50,291 nt of DNA from an uncultured Lachnospiraceae bacterium (GCA_910578085.1 CAJTPM010000028.1:1-50291), one strand, 5' to 3'; counted from the stretch's first letter, positions 25,072 to 33,883 are shown. Program-made: numbers and translations. Notes: generated by a model not told the origin, from the letters alone.

Positions 25072-25133
25072 ACCCGGTGTGTTGTTTACAGAATCATAAG
25101 CGTTCTTATGATTTCGCAAACAACACACCGGGT
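25072..25133 (+). terminator. Long stem-loop terminator after the LacI gene
   Basis: The outer stem is 16 bases and perfect (ACCCGGTGTGTTGTTT at 25072-25087 with its complement at 25118-25133). The inner stem is AATCATAAG (25092-25100) with CTTATGATT (25105-25113). A short AAAATTTT follows. The structure is unusually long for a terminator. Confidence 0.75.
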
Positions 25134-25159
25134 AAAATTTTGCCATAAATGGAAAATAC

Positions 25160-25213
25160 AACCTAATAAATTAAAAATTAGGTTGACATTTAGTATTTAC
25201 ATTGCGCCTAATA
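25160..25213. promoter_or_regulatory. Candidate LacI-family operator(s)
   Basis: AACCTAAT (25160-25167) and ATTAGGTT (25177-25184) form an inverted repeat, and a third half-site CCTAAT lies at 25207-25212, inside the promoter spacer. Their position before the importer operon suggests binding of the adjacent LacI-type regulator. The 9-base spacer is atypical for LacI operators, so this is tentative. Confidence 0.45.
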
Positions 25214-25224
25214 AGTGGTAAAAT
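25196..25224 (+). promoter_or_regulatory. Promoter of the CUT2 importer operon
   Basis: TTTACA (25196-25201) and TAAAAT (25219-25224) have a 17-base spacer. A second -35-like TTGACA lies at 25183-25188. Confidence 0.6.
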
Positions 25225-25283
25225 AATTGACATAAATTAGCGAAAACAGAAATGACTTATTGACTTTACAGGGAGGAGAAACC

Positions 25284-26774
25284 ATGGCAGCTCCGCTGTT
25301 AGAAGCAAAAGGATTAAAGAAATCATTTCATGGCGTTGAAGTGCTGCATTCCGTGGATCTGGTGTTGGAGCGTGGAAAAGCGACTGCCCTGGTGGGAGAA
25401 AACGGCGCCGGAAAATCCACACTGATGAAAATACTGATGGGAGAATATAAGCCTGACGGCGGAGAGATCTTTTTCAATGGGGAACGGATATCGTTTCAAA
25501 ACCCGCATCAGGCACTAACTCATGGGATATCCATGATTTTTCAGGAGATGTCGCCTTTCCACAATCTGACCGTGGCGGAGAATATTTTTGTGGGACGGGA
25601 ATGCCGGAAGTTCGTTTTTTTAAACAGGAAGGAGCAGAAGCGGAAAGCAGAGGAGCTTCTTGACAGACTTGGCATCCATCTGGATATCGATCGGAAGGTA
25701 AGAAACCTGACGGTGTCTGAGATCCAGCTTCTGGAGATCGCGAAAGCTGTGTCCTATGACTCGAAAATCGTGATCATGGATGAACCCACATCAGCATTGA
25801 CGGAGAGCGAGGTGAAGCTGCTATTTCGTACCATCGGGAATCTGAAGGATCAGGGGGTTGCCATCGTCTATATTACCCACAAGCTGGATGAACTGGAGGC
25901 TGTGGCGGATCAGGTATGTGTTCTGCGGGACGGAAGCATTATCAGTACGCGCCCTGTGGCGGAAGTGGACAGGGATGTGATGATCAGCGAGATGGTGGGG
26001 AGAAAACTCGAAAATATCTATCCTGTGGTACAGAAAAAAACTGGAGAATGCGCTCTGGCGGTGAGAGGACTTACGAGAACGGGAGAATTTCAGGACATCA
26101 GTTTTGACGTGAGGCATGGTGAGATTCTGGGAATTGCGGGGATGGTTGGATCCGGAAGAACGGAGATCCTTTCCGCTCTTTTCGGGGTGTATCCGGCGGA
26201 AAAGGGAGAGATTTTTCTGGAAGGAAAAGAAGTGAAGATCCGCTCGCCCCGGGATGCGATCAGGAATCACTTTGCCCTGATCCCGGAGGACAGAGCGAGA
26301 GACGGGCTGAACCTGTTGGGGACAGTCCGTGACAATATCGGGATGACCAGAATAGGAGAAAACAGTAAATGCGGACGCATTATCACAGATTTCAGGGCGG
26401 AGGCCCGCTGTGCGGAGCAGATGATCGAACAGATGCGGATCAAAACAGACGGCAGTGAGCAGCAGGTGAATTCTCTCTCCGGCGGGAACCAGCAGAAGAT
26501 CGTGGTTGCCAAATGGCTTTTGACAAAGCCGGAGATCGTTTTTTTGGATGAACCCACGAGAGGAATCGATGTGGGAGCAAAATTTGAGATCTATCAGTTG
26601 ATTCAGAAGATCGCGAAGGAGGGGAAGGCGGTGGTGATGGTCTCCTCGGAGCTGCCGGAACTTCTGGGAATATGCGACAGGATCCTTGTGCTGAAAGAGG
26701 GAAGGCTTGCGGGGGAGATAAGTGCCGAAGAGGCTTCCCAGGAAAAGATCATGTCTGTGATTGTGAACGGGTAA
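25284..26774 (+). CDS. Sugar ABC transporter ATP-binding protein (RbsA/CUT2 type)
   Basis: The 496-residue protein carries two fused nucleotide-binding domains. The first has Walker A GENGAGKST, signature LTVSEIQ and Walker B VIMDEPTS. The second has a degenerate Walker A (GMVGSGRTE), signature NSLSGGNQQK and Walker B VFLDEPTRG. The double-domain form is typical of CUT2 importers for monosaccharides and related polyols. The start at 25284 follows GGGAGGAGA. It is the first gene of an operon with permease, binding protein, UPF0261 and TIM-barrel genes. Confidence 0.93.
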   Translation: MAAPLLEAKGLKKSFHGVEVLHSVDLVLERGKATALVGENGAGKSTLMKILMGEYKPDGGEIFFNGERISFQNPHQALTHGISMIFQEMSPFHNLTVAENIFVGRECRKFVFLNRKEQKRKAEELLDRLGIHLDIDRKVRNLTVSEIQLLEIAKAVSYDSKIVIMDEPTSALTESEVKLLFRTIGNLKDQGVAIVYITHKLDELEAVADQVCVLRDGSIISTRPVAEVDRDVMISEMVGRKLENIYPVVQKKTGECALAVRGLTRTGEFQDISFDVRHGEILGIAGMVGSGRTEILSALFGVYPAEKGEIFLEGKEVKIRSPRDAIRNHFALIPEDRARDGLNLLGTVRDNIGMTRIGENSKCGRIITDFRAEARCAEQMIEQMRIKTDGSEQQVNSLSGGNQQKIVVAKWLLTKPEIVFLDEPTRGIDVGAKFEIYQLIQKIAKEGKAVVMVSSELPELLGICDRILVLKEGRLAGEISAEEASQEKIMSVIVNG

Positions 26775-26826
26775 CCGGGGAATGGAAAGATCGTGAAGCC
26801 CCGGAAGCGGATGAAAGGGAGTCGGA

Positions 26827-27831
26827 ATGAAAAAAGGAGATAGCAGAAAAACAAGAGTGAAAAAGGTGGTATCCAGGCTGGGGATCGTTTTCGTACTGAT
26901 AGGACTGATCATTCTGTGGTCCTGCCTGTCCTCAGCATTCTTTACGGTAAACAACCTGCTGCTGATCATCAAGCAGGTCAGTATTTACAGTATTCTGTGC
27001 GTGGGTATGACGATCGTTTTAATTACAGGCGGGATCGACCTGTCGGTGGGAAGTGTGGTTGCGCTGTGTGCGGTGTTTGCGGCCCACTATTGTGCGGGGG
27101 ATTATCTTGAGACGCCGCTTATCGTGCCGATCATGCTGTCCATTATGGTCGGGCTTGCCTGCGGGGCGATCAACGGACTGGGCATAGCCTTTGCCGGGAT
27201 ACCACCCTTTATTATGACCATGTGCATGATGCTTGCGGCGAGAGGGGCGGCATATGTCTATACAAACGCAAAGGCGATCTTTAATCTGAACGAACGTTTT
27301 GTGAATATTTCCAATGGCTTTTTAGGGAGGACCTACGGAGCAGACGGCATTCTGGAAAATTACGGGATCCCCTACATGGTTTTCTATTTTGCGGCGGCGG
27401 TGGCAGTGGGGGTGGTTTTACTGCATCTGACGACCTACGGCCGGAGAATTTATGCGCTGGGCGGCAATAAATCGGCGGCAAGATATTCCGGCCTGAATAC
27501 GAAACTGCTGGAGTTTTCCGCGTATGTGGTCAGCGGGCTGTGCGCCGGCATCTGCGGATTTCTGATGGCCAGCCGCATTTCTTCCGGGAATGCCAATACG
27601 GCGGACGGCTATGAGATGACAGTCATTTCGGCGGCGGTGATCGGCGGCGTATCGTTATCCGGCGGCGTGGGCACCATGTACGGGGCCATGATCGGCGTGC
27701 TCATTGTGGGCGTGATTCGCAATGGCATGGATATTCTGGGCATCAACACGTATTTTCAGCAGATACTGCAGGCGGTGATCATCTTTGTGGCGGTATATAT
27801 CGATGTACGTGTTAATGGGAAAAAGAAATAG
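26827..27831 (+). CDS. Sugar ABC transporter permease (RbsC/CUT2 type)
   Basis: The 334-residue polytopic membrane protein has eight or more predicted helices. Family motifs include GMTIVLITGGIDLSVGSVVAL (split across residues about 60-80), GAINGLGIAF and VIGGVSLSGGVGTMYGA. It should form the homodimeric channel served by the RbsA-type ATPase upstream and the binding protein downstream. The ribosome site GGGAG is close to the ATG. Confidence 0.93.
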   Translation: MKKGDSRKTRVKKVVSRLGIVFVLIGLIILWSCLSSAFFTVNNLLLIIKQVSIYSILCVGMTIVLITGGIDLSVGSVVALCAVFAAHYCAGDYLETPLIVPIMLSIMVGLACGAINGLGIAFAGIPPFIMTMCMMLAARGAAYVYTNAKAIFNLNERFVNISNGFLGRTYGADGILENYGIPYMVFYFAAAVAVGVVLLHLTTYGRRIYALGGNKSAARYSGLNTKLLEFSAYVVSGLCAGICGFLMASRISSGNANTADGYEMTVISAAVIGGVSLSGGVGTMYGAMIGVLIVGVIRNGMDILGINTYFQQILQAVIIFVAVYIDVRVNGKKK

Positions 27832-27859
27832 ACAAGCGAAAAGAAAAGGAGGAAACACG

Positions 27860-28915
27860 ATGAAAAAGAAATGGTTGGCGATGGTATTGACAGGTGTAAT
27901 GGCGTTTGGTCTTTGTGCCTGCGGGAAAGAGGCGCCTGTCACGGAGGAGGCAGCCGGACAGACAGCTGAAGGACAGACGGCAGAGGAGACTTCCGACAAG
28001 GCGGCTGCGGCCGAAGAGGGCAAAGCGGCGCAGGCAGGCGATGGAGAAAGCTACGGAAAGATCCTGTTTATCCAGACACATAACAACAATTCGTTTATGT
28101 CCTATATGGGAGAAATGTTTGAGCAGGTGGCGGCGGAAAACGGTTTTGAATGTACCCATCTGACATCCGATTCCAATGAGGCGACTCAGATCGATCAGAT
28201 CGAACAGGGCGTTGCCAGCAAGGAGTATGTGGGCATTATTGTGGACTGTACGGGAGAGGGCGTAACCCAGGGCTTCAAGGAGGCAAAGGAAGCAGGGCTG
28301 TATGTGATGACGCTTCATGAGGGCGTTACGGATAATACCTATGTGGACGGCATCGTGGCCTGCAGTTTGGCAGAGACCGGTTATCAGCATATTAAACTGG
28401 AAGTTGACGAGCTGGGAGATTCCTTTAATCTGGCGATCGTGAACGGTTCGGAAGGCCATGGCGCGACGGTGGCGATCAGAGAGGGCTACGACAGAGCTTT
28501 GGAGGAATTCCCGAACATCAATGTTGTGTTTGACGGTGCGGGAAACTGGAATGCGGAGGATGCCATGCAGCTGACGGGAAGCTGGTTTTCATCCGGGACT
28601 AAGATCGACGGTATTGTCTGTATGAACGACGGCATGGCAACGGGAGTCCGTCAGGTGATGAAAGACAACGGCGTGCTGGGAACGATCCCCATCTACTCCA
28701 ACGACTGTGAGCAGGATACCCTGAAAGCAGTGGAAGCAGGCGAACAGAGCGGCTCCTTTGATATGAACGCGTTAGCGCAGTGCGAGGCTGCGATCAATAT
28801 GATGAAAACCTTTGTGACGGGAGGGACCCCGGAGGAGACGGAAATTTATGTGGATCCGCTTCTTGTGACCGTGGACAATCTGGAAGAGTACAGAGCAAGT
28901 CACGGCGGATATTAA
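27860..28915 (+). CDS. Sugar-binding lipoprotein (RbsB/CUT2 type)
   Basis: The 351-residue lipoprotein has the signal peptide MKKKWLAMVLTGVMAFGLCAC, with lipobox Cys at residue 21. An Ala/Glu/Gln-rich linker and a type-I periplasmic-binding fold (ILFIQTHNNNSFMSYMGEMF; GIVCMNDGMATGV) follow. It provides ligand capture for the RbsA/RbsC-type genes just upstream. The start at 27860 has AAGGAGG eight bases before it. The ligand is unknown; the downstream genes suggest a sugar acid or an unusual sugar. Confidence 0.92.
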   Translation: MKKKWLAMVLTGVMAFGLCACGKEAPVTEEAAGQTAEGQTAEETSDKAAAAEEGKAAQAGDGESYGKILFIQTHNNNSFMSYMGEMFEQVAAENGFECTHLTSDSNEATQIDQIEQGVASKEYVGIIVDCTGEGVTQGFKEAKEAGLYVMTLHEGVTDNTYVDGIVACSLAETGYQHIKLEVDELGDSFNLAIVNGSEGHGATVAIREGYDRALEEFPNINVVFDGAGNWNAEDAMQLTGSWFSSGTKIDGIVCMNDGMATGVRQVMKDNGVLGTIPIYSNDCEQDTLKAVEAGEQSGSFDMNALAQCEAAINMMKTFVTGGTPEETEIYVDPLLVTVDNLEEYRASHGGY

Positions 28916-28925
28916 AGGATCTGTG

Positions 28926-30149
28926 ATGAAAAAAACAATTTTGATGACTGGAACTTTTGATTCCAAGGGAAAAGAGTTTGATTACCTCTATCGGGAACTT
29001 TTGAGAAGAGGCGTGTCCGTCATTGCCATGGATGTGGGTGTCTTTGCACCTGTGAGTTCGTTCCCTGTGGCAGTGACGGCCGGGGAAGTGGCAAAAGCGG
29101 GAGGGGCCTCCCTGGAGGAACTTCGAAGGGAGGCGGACCGCGGTCATGCCATGCGGGTGATGTGCAGTGGAGCCCGCCACTATGCGGTAAAACTGCAGAA
29201 AGAGGGAGCAATCCAGGGGATCATCGGCATGGGGGGCGGCGGCGGCACCTCTATTGCGGCGACGGCAATGCAGGGACTTCCGCTGGGATTCCCGAAAGTA
29301 TGTATCACGACGTTGGCGTCGGGAGATACCAGGGAGTATGTGGGTACCAGAGACATTGTACTGTTCCCGTCCATTGTGGACATCTGCGGGATCAACCGCT
29401 TTTCGGCGATGGTGATGTCCAGGGCAGCGGGAGCTGTCTGCGGTATGGTTGAGAAGGAGCCGCTGCCTGATCAGAAGGAAAAGCCGATCATCTGTATCTC
29501 GATGTTTGGGAATTCGACGCCCTGTGTGGAGAAATGCGCGGCGCTTCTGGAAAAAAGAGACTATGCTCCGTTGGTATTTCATGCTACCGGCGGGGGCGGC
29601 CGCTCCATGGAGGAGATGATCGCGGAGGGACACTGCGAGGCATGCCTTGACATGACGACCACGGAGTGGGCCGACGAGTTGTGCGGCGGCATTTTATCCG
29701 CAGGTCCGCACAGGCTGGAGGCTGCGGCAAAAGCCGCCATTCCCCATGTGATCGCGCCGGGTTGTCTGGACATGGTCAATTTCGGAAGCTTTGAGACGGT
29801 TCCTGAAAAATATCGGGATGCGGGGAGAGTTTTTTATGAGTGGAATCCGATGGTGACGCTGATGAGAACCAACCTGGAAGAAAATATTGCGTTGGGTAAG
29901 ATTCTGGCGGAGAAAGCAAACAGATCCAGGGGACCGGTGGCATTTGTCCTGCCCCTGCGGGGACTGTCCATTCTGGACGGTGCAGGGCAGCCTTTCTGTG
30001 ACTGGGAGACGAATCAGACCCTGTTTGACACGATCAGGCAGTATGCGAATCCGGACATCCCGATCCTTAAAGTGGATGCCAATATCAATGATGATCTGTT
30101 TGCGAAAGAAGCGGTGGAGCTGCTGTTAAAAATAATGAGAGACGATTGA
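28926..30149 (+). CDS. UPF0261 / Tm-1-like ATP-binding domain protein
   Basis: The 407-residue cytoplasmic protein opens with TILMTGTFDSKGKEFDYL, has a glycine-rich GMGGGGGTS loop (about 99-107) and a central HATGGGGRSMEEMI segment. These are hallmarks of the UPF0261 family, related to plant Tm-1. Bacterial members have no established reaction that I know. The gene lies 10 bases after the binding-protein gene and 20 bases before a PEP-hydrolase-like gene; this order is one I recall for the family in sugar operons. The ATG at 28926 is preferred over an adjacent GTG. Inference: an enzyme of the imported compound's breakdown. Confidence 0.82.
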   Translation: MKKTILMTGTFDSKGKEFDYLYRELLRRGVSVIAMDVGVFAPVSSFPVAVTAGEVAKAGGASLEELRREADRGHAMRVMCSGARHYAVKLQKEGAIQGIIGMGGGGGTSIAATAMQGLPLGFPKVCITTLASGDTREYVGTRDIVLFPSIVDICGINRFSAMVMSRAAGAVCGMVEKEPLPDQKEKPIICISMFGNSTPCVEKCAALLEKRDYAPLVFHATGGGGRSMEEMIAEGHCEACLDMTTTEWADELCGGILSAGPHRLEAAAKAAIPHVIAPGCLDMVNFGSFETVPEKYRDAGRVFYEWNPMVTLMRTNLEENIALGKILAEKANRSRGPVAFVLPLRGLSILDGAGQPFCDWETNQTLFDTIRQYANPDIPILKVDANINDDLFAKEAVELLLKIMRDD

Positions 30150-30169
30150 CGGAAAGGAGTACATGTTAT

Positions 30170-30997
30170 ATGGTGATAAAGAGAGAGGAGATCCTCAGGA
30201 GGCTTCGGCATAATATAGAAGCCGGGCGGCCGATTATCGGCACCGGAGCGGGGACAGGGATCAGTGCAAAATTTGAGGAGGCCGGCGGAACGGATCTGAT
30301 TATCGTATATAATTCCGGCCGTTATCGTATGGCAGGCAGGGGATCCAGCGCCGGGCTGTTAGCCTATGGGGACGCAAACCAGATCGTTATGGACATGGCC
30401 GGTGAGATACTGCCTGTGGTAAAGAATACGCCGGTGCTTGCGGGAGTCAACGGCACGGATCCTTTCAAGGATATGACTTATTTTCTCAGCAAAATAAAGG
30501 AGATCGGGTATTCGGGCGTACAGAACTTTCCCACGGTGGGACTGTTTGAGGGAAGGATGCGGCAGACCTTTGAGGAGACGGGGATGTCCTATAATCTGGA
30601 GGTGGAGATGGTTCACATCGCCCACGAGATGGATCTGTTTTCTTCGCCCTATGCCTTTAATGCAGATGAGGCTGTGAGAATGACAAAAGCCGGGGCCGAT
30701 GTGGTGGTAGCGCACTGCGGCTGTACGGTGGGCGGTTCCATCGGAGCGGAATCCATTATGGAGCTGGATGCGGCGGTGAAGGTGATTCAGGAGATTCATG
30801 ATGCGGCGACGGCGCAGAGGAGCGATGTGATCGTTCTGTGCCACGGCGGCCCCATATCCAGCCCGGAGGATGCACAGTATATTCTCAGGAATACAAAAGG
30901 GGTGCACGGCTTTTACGGTGCGTCAAGCGCTGAGAGGATGCCTGTGGAGACGGCGATTAAGGAGCATATTCAGAAATTCAAAAGCATCACTTTTTAA
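30170..30997 (+). CDS. Phosphoenolpyruvate hydrolase-like TIM-barrel protein
   Basis: The 275-residue protein looks like a TIM barrel of the PEP-hydrolase/isocitrate-lyase-like group. Features are IIGTGAGTGISAKFEEAGG near the start, GVQNFPTVGL, a basic/aromatic EMVHIAHEMDLF segment, VVVAHCGCTVGG and HGGPISSPEDAQY. Members are often encoded next to UPF0261 proteins, as here, and related folds cleave C-C bonds. The reaction here is unknown. The start at 30170 has GGAAAGGAG ten bases upstream. A terminator follows at 31010-31046. Confidence 0.78.
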   Translation: MVIKREEILRRLRHNIEAGRPIIGTGAGTGISAKFEEAGGTDLIIVYNSGRYRMAGRGSSAGLLAYGDANQIVMDMAGEILPVVKNTPVLAGVNGTDPFKDMTYFLSKIKEIGYSGVQNFPTVGLFEGRMRQTFEETGMSYNLEVEMVHIAHEMDLFSSPYAFNADEAVRMTKAGADVVVAHCGCTVGGSIGAESIMELDAAVKVIQEIHDAATAQRSDVIVLCHGGPISSPEDAQYILRNTKGVHGFYGASSAERMPVETAIKEHIQKFKSITF

Positions 30998-31009
30998 GGT
31001 CGGGATATA

Positions 31010-31046
31010 AAACAGCTGTGCATAATACTGGTGTGCAGCTGTTTTT
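31010..31046 (+). terminator. Terminator after the TIM-barrel gene
   Basis: AAACAGCTG (31010-31018) pairs with CAGCTGTTT (31036-31044) and continues into a T run. It separates the importer operon from the glycerate kinase gene, perhaps partially. Confidence 0.8.
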
Positions 31047-31086
31047 ATGTGCTATACTGTAGAGGAAAGAGAAGGGGGAGGAGAAC

Positions 31087-32241
31087 ATGAAAGTGGTTAT
31101 TGCTGTGGATTCCTTTAAGGGAAGTCTCACTTCCATGGAGGCCGGAGAGGCCGTTGCGGAGGGGATCCGTCTGGCGGACCGGACGGCGGAGATCGTCGTG
31201 CAACCTTTGGCAGACGGCGGGGAGGGCACCGTGGAAGCGCTGACAGGCGGTATGGGAGGCAGAAGGGAATCCGTGTCTGTCACAGGGCCCCTGGGCAGCC
31301 CGGTGAACTGCAGCTACGGTATCCTGGAACATGCCGGTAGGAGAACGGCTGTGATCGAAATGGCGGGGGCGGCGGGGCTTACGCTGGTGCCTGCGGAAAG
31401 GCGTAACCCGCTTGAGACGACGACCTACGGCGTGGGGGAAGTGATAAAGGATGCGATTTCCAAAGGCTGCAGGCGGTTTATCATAGGGATCGGCGGCAGC
31501 GCCACCAACGATGGAGGCGCAGGGATGTTGCAGGCATTGGGATACGGTTTTCTGGATGAGGCCGGACATCAGATCGCTCCGGGGGCCGCAGGGCTTGCAG
31601 GTCTGAAAACCATCACGGACGACCGGGTATTGCCGGAACTGTCAGAGTGTTCTTTCCGTATCGCCTGCGATGTAAGCAACCCGCTCTGCGGAGAACAGGG
31701 GGCAAGCGCAGTTTACGGACCGCAGAAGGGGGCAACGGATGCCATGGTGCGGCAGATGGATGGATGGCTTAAGGACTATGCAGCGCTGGCAGGGGAAAAA
31801 TTTCCGAAGGCAGATCCCTGTCAGGCAGGGGCAGGTGCGGCAGGAGGTCTGGGATTCGGTTTTTTTACGTTCACAAACGCTGTGCTGGAGTCTGGAATTA
31901 AGATCGTGCTGGAGGAGACGCGGCTTAAACAGTGTATCCGGAGCGCGGATCTGGTAGTGACAGGAGAGGGACGTCTGGACGGGCAGACCGCCATGGGGAA
32001 AGCGCCTGTGGGTGTGGCGGCACTGGCCAAAAGATATGGAAAACCTGTCATCGCATTTGCGGGGAGCGCTGCAGAGGATGCTGCAGCGTGCAACGGGAAG
32101 GGGATCGATGCGTTTTTCCCTGCCCTCAGGACAGTCTGCACGTTAGAGGAGGCGATGGAGCCTGAGAATGCAAAGCGTAACCTGCGGGAGACGGCAGAGC
32201 AGGTGTTTCGGGTGGTGAAGATGTGTGTTCCCCACGCGTGA
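31087..32241 (+). CDS. Glycerate kinase
   Basis: This 384-residue member of the GarK/GlxK family phosphorylates D-glycerate, normally at the 2-position. Landmarks are VVIAVDSFKGSLTS, QPLADGGEGTVEAL, GIGGSATNDGGAGMLQALG and DLVVTGEGRLDGQT. GGGGGAGG precedes the ATG. It follows the importer/UPF0261/TIM-barrel operon after a terminator, and a TATACT box at 31053-31058 may be its own -10. It supports the idea that the cassette yields glycerate. Confidence 0.93.
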   Translation: MKVVIAVDSFKGSLTSMEAGEAVAEGIRLADRTAEIVVQPLADGGEGTVEALTGGMGGRRESVSVTGPLGSPVNCSYGILEHAGRRTAVIEMAGAAGLTLVPAERRNPLETTTYGVGEVIKDAISKGCRRFIIGIGGSATNDGGAGMLQALGYGFLDEAGHQIAPGAAGLAGLKTITDDRVLPELSECSFRIACDVSNPLCGEQGASAVYGPQKGATDAMVRQMDGWLKDYAALAGEKFPKADPCQAGAGAAGGLGFGFFTFTNAVLESGIKIVLEETRLKQCIRSADLVVTGEGRLDGQTAMGKAPVGVAALAKRYGKPVIAFAGSAAEDAAACNGKGIDAFFPALRTVCTLEEAMEPENAKRNLRETAEQVFRVVKMCVPHA

Positions 32242-32330
32242 AAGAGAGCACTGCGGAGCTTATACTGTGATGTAAAAACAAACGAAGGCTGCCAGGTGAT
32301 TTTCAGTCAGGTTATTTTATAAATTAGTAT

Positions 32331-32359
32331 TTGACATTTATACACAGCGGTGTTAATAT
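32331..32359 (+). promoter_or_regulatory. Promoter of the infC-rpmI-rplT operon
   Basis: TTGACA (32331-32336) and TAATAT (32354-32359) are separated by 17 bases, followed by a structured leader. Confidence 0.75.
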
Positions 32360-32365
32360 AGAAAA

Positions 32366-32586
32366 AGTGATGCAGATCATGCAGTGTTTCTGTATGGAGG
32401 CATTCATAAAACAAGCAGAGTATCCACTCTCACCCTGCGGCATGTGCTTGCAGGTGTTTAAAGGTTTGAAGATCAGTGTTCGGTGTATGAGATATCGGAT
32501 GTATTGATATGCTTACTTTGGTGGATAGTGCTGCTATCCACTTTTTGCGTGTAGAGAAAAGTTAAGTCGAGGGGGAGGGAAAGACC
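32366..32586 (+). promoter_or_regulatory. infC operon leader (L20-leader-type attenuator)
   Basis: The long leader ends in a strong terminator (GTGGATAG and CTATCCAC, 32519-32545, then TTTTT) before infC. This arrangement matches the known Firmicute leader in which ribosomal protein L20 represses its own operon by promoting termination. I identify it by position and terminator, not by full structure comparison. Confidence 0.7.
32519..32545 (+). terminator. Attenuator hairpin before infC
   Basis: The stem AGTGGATAG/CTATCCACT with loop TGCTG is followed by five T. It is the expected regulatory terminator of the operon. Confidence 0.85.
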
Positions 32587-33093
32587 ATTAGCGATTATTT
32601 CATTAACGAACAGATTAGAGACAGAGAAGTACGTGTCATAGGTGAGGACGGTCAGCAGCTTGGAATTATGTCATCGAGGGATGCCATGAGACTGGCGGAA
32701 GAAGCCGGTGCAGACCTGGTAAAGATTGCACCTACAGCAAAGCCTCCGGTCTGCAGAATTGTTGATTATGGGAAGTTCAGATATGAGCAGACCAGAAAAG
32801 AAAAGGATGCTAAGAAGAAGCAGAGAACCATGGAAGTGAAGGAGCTTCGTCTGTCCCCCAATATTGATACGAATGACTTGAATACCAAGGTAAATGCGGC
32901 GAGGAAGTTCTTAAGTAAGGGGGACAAGGTAAAGATCACCCTTCGTTTCAGAGGACGTGAGATGGCGCATATGAATAACAGCAGGCATATTCTGGACGAT
33001 TTCGCAGAAGCGCTTGCAGATATTGCGGTAATTGACAAGGCACCCAAGGTGGAAGGACGGAGCATGACCATGTTCTTGGCTCAGAAAAGGTAG
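32587..33093 (+). CDS. infC: Translation initiation factor IF-3, AUU start codon
   Basis: The first in-frame ATG (32668) gives only 141 residues and removes the conserved IF-3 N-terminus. The true start is ATT at 32587, giving 168 residues beginning (M)SDYFINEQIRDREVRVI, with GGGGGAGGG about eight bases upstream. AUU initiation of infC is known in bacteria and lets IF-3 limit its own synthesis. The C-terminal domain contains KVKITLRFRGREMAH. The gene binds the 30S subunit and checks the start codon. It leads an operon with rpmI and rplT. Confidence 0.95.
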   Translation: MSDYFINEQIRDREVRVIGEDGQQLGIMSSRDAMRLAEEAGADLVKIAPTAKPPVCRIVDYGKFRYEQTRKEKDAKKKQRTMEVKELRLSPNIDTNDLNTKVNAARKFLSKGDKVKITLRFRGREMAHMNNSRHILDDFAEALADIAVIDKAPKVEGRSMTMFLAQKR

Positions 33094-33152
33094 TTTCCGT
33101 TCATGGAAAATGTTTATCACAAACATGAAAGAAAGTACAGGAGGAAAGAATT

Positions 33153-33350
33153 ATGCCAAAAATGAAAACAAGCAGAGCGGCTGCAAAGCGTTTTACAGCA
33201 ACCGGAACAGGAAAACTGAAAAGAAATAAAGCTTATAAACGCCATATCTTAACCAAGAAGACTACGAAGAACAAGAGAAACCTGAGAAAAGCAGCAATTA
33301 CGGATGCTACGAATGTAAAAAATATGAAGAAAATTCTGCCTTATCTGTAA
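33153..33350 (+). CDS. rpmI: 50S ribosomal protein L35
   Basis: The 65-residue, very basic protein begins MPKMKTSRAAAKRF and has the family ending KILPYL. It follows infC by 59 bases, and AGGAGGAAAG precedes the start. Confidence 0.98.
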   Translation: MPKMKTSRAAAKRFTATGTGKLKRNKAYKRHILTKKTTKNKRNLRKAAITDATNVKNMKKILPYL

Positions 33351-33471
33351 AGTTTTCCGGTATGTGCAGAACGCGGACGTAAAAGCGCAGGCAGCCCATA
33401 CAGAGGCTGTGGCGGTACTTCCGGAGGGACAGGCAGAAAAGAAAGTGAAAATCGGTTAGGAGGATAAAGAA

Positions 33472-33825
33472 ATGGCAAGAGTGAAAGGCGGCATGAACGC
33501 CAGAAAAAAGCATAACAGAGTATTAAAGCTCGCAAAAGGCTACAGAGGAGCGAGATCAAAGCAGTACAGAATTGCAAAGCAGTCCGTAATGCGGGCGCTG
33601 GCAAGTTCCTATGCGGGAAGAAAAGAGAGAAAGCGTCAGTTCAGACAGCTTTGGATCGCCCGTATCAATGCGGCGGCAAGAATGAACGGTTTATCTTACA
33701 GCAGGTTTATGCATGGTCTGAAACTGGCTGAGGTGGAAATCAACAGAAAGATGCTTGCGGAGTTAGCGGTAAACGATGCGGAAGGCTTTGCATCTCTCGC
33801 AGAGTTGGCTAAGAGCAAACTGTAA
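33472..33825 (+). CDS. rplT: 50S ribosomal protein L20
   Basis: The 117-residue protein (MARVKGGMNARKKHNRVLKLAKG, read as residues 1-23) has the family RKRQFRQLWIARINAAAR block. It is an early assembly protein of the large subunit and the probable repressor of this operon through the leader. TTAGGAGG lies before the start. The 121-base gap to rpmI has no visible gene. Confidence 0.98.
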   Translation: MARVKGGMNARKKHNRVLKLAKGYRGARSKQYRIAKQSVMRALASSYAGRKERKRQFRQLWIARINAAARMNGLSYSRFMHGLKLAEVEINRKMLAELAVNDAEGFASLAELAKSKL

Positions 33826-33883
33826 AAGGAAATGGAGCCGGAAGGGGGGAAGGCTGTTAATGGCCTCTGTCCGGAAGGCGGAA

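Noticed and set aside
25821..26972. 383-residue minus-strand ORF
   Set aside because: It is antisense to the RbsA-type gene, His-rich and without motifs; a shadow.
28794..29633. 279-residue minus-strand ORF over the UPF0261 gene
   Set aside because: It has low-complexity Arg/His content and is antisense to a gene with a clear family pattern.
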